From: Thermodesulfovibrionales bacterium
GTDB taxonomy: Bacteria; Nitrospirota; Thermodesulfovibrionia; Thermodesulfovibrionales; Dissulfurispiraceae
Assembly: GCA_026415695.1 (NCBI GenBank)
Contig: JAOAGP010000029.1
Coordinates: 1-44,982, forward strand
Length of the DNA: 44,982 nucleotides
Reading direction: 5' to 3'
Below, in pieces: positions 44,382-44,982 of this stretch. The translations under genes and the position numbers were made by a program. A model generated the notes under the pieces. The model was not told where the DNA came from and searched no databases. It was given only the letters and a program-made list of their open reading frames with translations. Position 1 is the stretch's first letter. Each line of letters begins with the position of its first letter.

Positions 44382-44982
44382 CTAAACTTGCATCCATTCG
44401 TAGTTTAGAATGTTTTTTTCTACACTGTTGAACTCAATGCCAATGAGATATATCGGCAGGTTCTTCAATCGGTATTTCTCATGGTAGTTCTTCTTCTTTA
44501 TCTGCTCAAGGGCTGATGTGTTGTCTTTTATCAAATCAACTACCTTAAACTCAAAGATTAATACCTTGTCATTCATCAGCACCGTCATATCTACTTTCCC
44601 ATGATTTGTCGCATCCTCTACCCTTATGTCAAGCCCTAAGGACGCAAAGTAACTGTAAAACACACTCGCATAATAACCTTCATAATTCGCTATGTCGTTA
44701 TTCCTATACCAATCATGTGGTATCGAGGCAAAATGACTCTGCATTATATCCCTTATCTCCTCTATCTTTGCTCCCTTTAAAACCTCATACAACCTCAGTC
44801 TCTTATTAGTTACTCCTACAGAGTCCGAAGAGTAATACTTAAGTATATACTCATTTAAACTCCTCTTTACTTCCATGTTAGGATATGAAAGTTTGTAGAA
44901 TATCCCTAATTCCATCTGCCTTGCCTCTAATATCGTCAAATACCCTGTCTGAAACAGCAGATTCTCTACCTCTATGTAATCT
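44382..44982 (-). CDS. AAA-ATPase / PD-(D/E)XK nuclease-like protein, N-terminus beyond the window
   Basis: The reading frame is open to the window edge, giving 199 C-terminal residues. It contains the ENLLFQTGYLTI and FYKLSYPNMEVKRSLNEY stretches of the 'AAA-ATPase-like plus PD-(D/E)XK nuclease' family (PF09820/PF08011). The nuclease core shows HGKVDMTVLM, then VLIFEFKV, the D and ExK residues of the fold, followed by a conserved C-terminal IYLIGIEF strand. An ATPase domain is expected upstream, outside the window. The family is common in many copies in some genomes and often linked to mobile DNA. Its biological role is not established. The neighbouring broken transposase supports accessory DNA. 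Confidence 0.85.
   Translation of the reverse strand, partial: DYIEVENLLFQTGYLTILEARQMELGIFYKLSYPNMEVKRSLNEYILKYYSSDSVGVTNKRLRLYEVLKGAKIEEIRDIMQSHFASIPHDWYRNNDIANYEGYYASVFYSYFASLGLDIRVEDATNHGKVDMTVLMNDKVLIFEFKVVDLIKDNTSALEQIKKKNYHEKYRLKNLPIYLIGIEFNSVEKNILNYEWMQV

Overview
The window is a gene-dense, AT-rich stretch of a bacterial chromosome. An adjacent lptF-lptG pair implies a diderm (Gram-negative type) cell. MqnD implies menaquinone made by the futalosine route, and cheR/cheW imply chemotaxis. Tandem DUF507 genes, a eukaryotic-type NADP isocitrate dehydrogenase and a short alpha-glucan phosphorylase fit a deep-branching lineage such as Nitrospirota (Thermodesulfovibrio-like). That placement is inference from gene content and was not tested with a tree.

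Layout. (1) 1-1354, minus strand: cheR (cut by the window edge) and cheW, followed by a 340-bp divergent spacer with five copies of an 8-bp tandem repeat. (2) 1694-6988, plus: small SRP RNA, dnaX, ybaB, recR, then a promoter, a large PilZ-type protein and an L,D-transpeptidase. (3) 13646 down to 6985, minus: a tightly packed seven-gene run, HesB-like protein-hemB-M50 protease-trpS-purF-purB-conserved protein. (4) 13735-19941, plus: lptF, lptG, archease, mscS and a glycosyltransferase, then a promoter and a hybrid histidine kinase. (5) 23027 down to 19951, minus: a thiamine operon thiS-thiG-thiE-thiC behind a promoter, TPP riboswitch and intrinsic terminator. (6) 26592 down to 23064, minus: zapB-like, zapA, trpA, accD, folC. 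(7) 26823-27320, plus: a PsiE-like membrane protein. (8) 36484 down to 27341, minus: nadE, a small secreted protein, a ferritin-like protein, a rhodanese/metallo-beta-lactamase fusion, rsmI, an HDOD protein, mqnD, glgP and icd. (9) 36558-43883, plus: flavodoxin-fold oxidoreductase, NifU-like protein, AMIN/amidase, D-aminoacylase-like enzyme and glycosyltransferase, then a ribosomal operon rpsF-ssb-rpsR-DUF507-DUF507-HNH-trmN6-like. (10) 43884-44982: a decayed transposase and the C-terminal part of an AAA-ATPase/PD-(D/E)XK protein, the only clearly accessory DNA.

Most of the window is housekeeping. The observations most worth checking are: an HNH endonuclease gene at 42841 that has no ATG, GTG or TTG before its zinc cysteines and appears to start at ATT; an rpsF leader hairpin that buries the Shine-Dalgarno sequence and resembles S6:S18 autoregulatory leaders; a PilZ protein with degenerate HDOD-like and AAA+-like regions; a HesB-like protein with a Cys-rich tail; and a conserved unrecognised enzyme at the end of the purine/haem run. 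I did not find a convincing new multi-gene defence or biosynthetic system.
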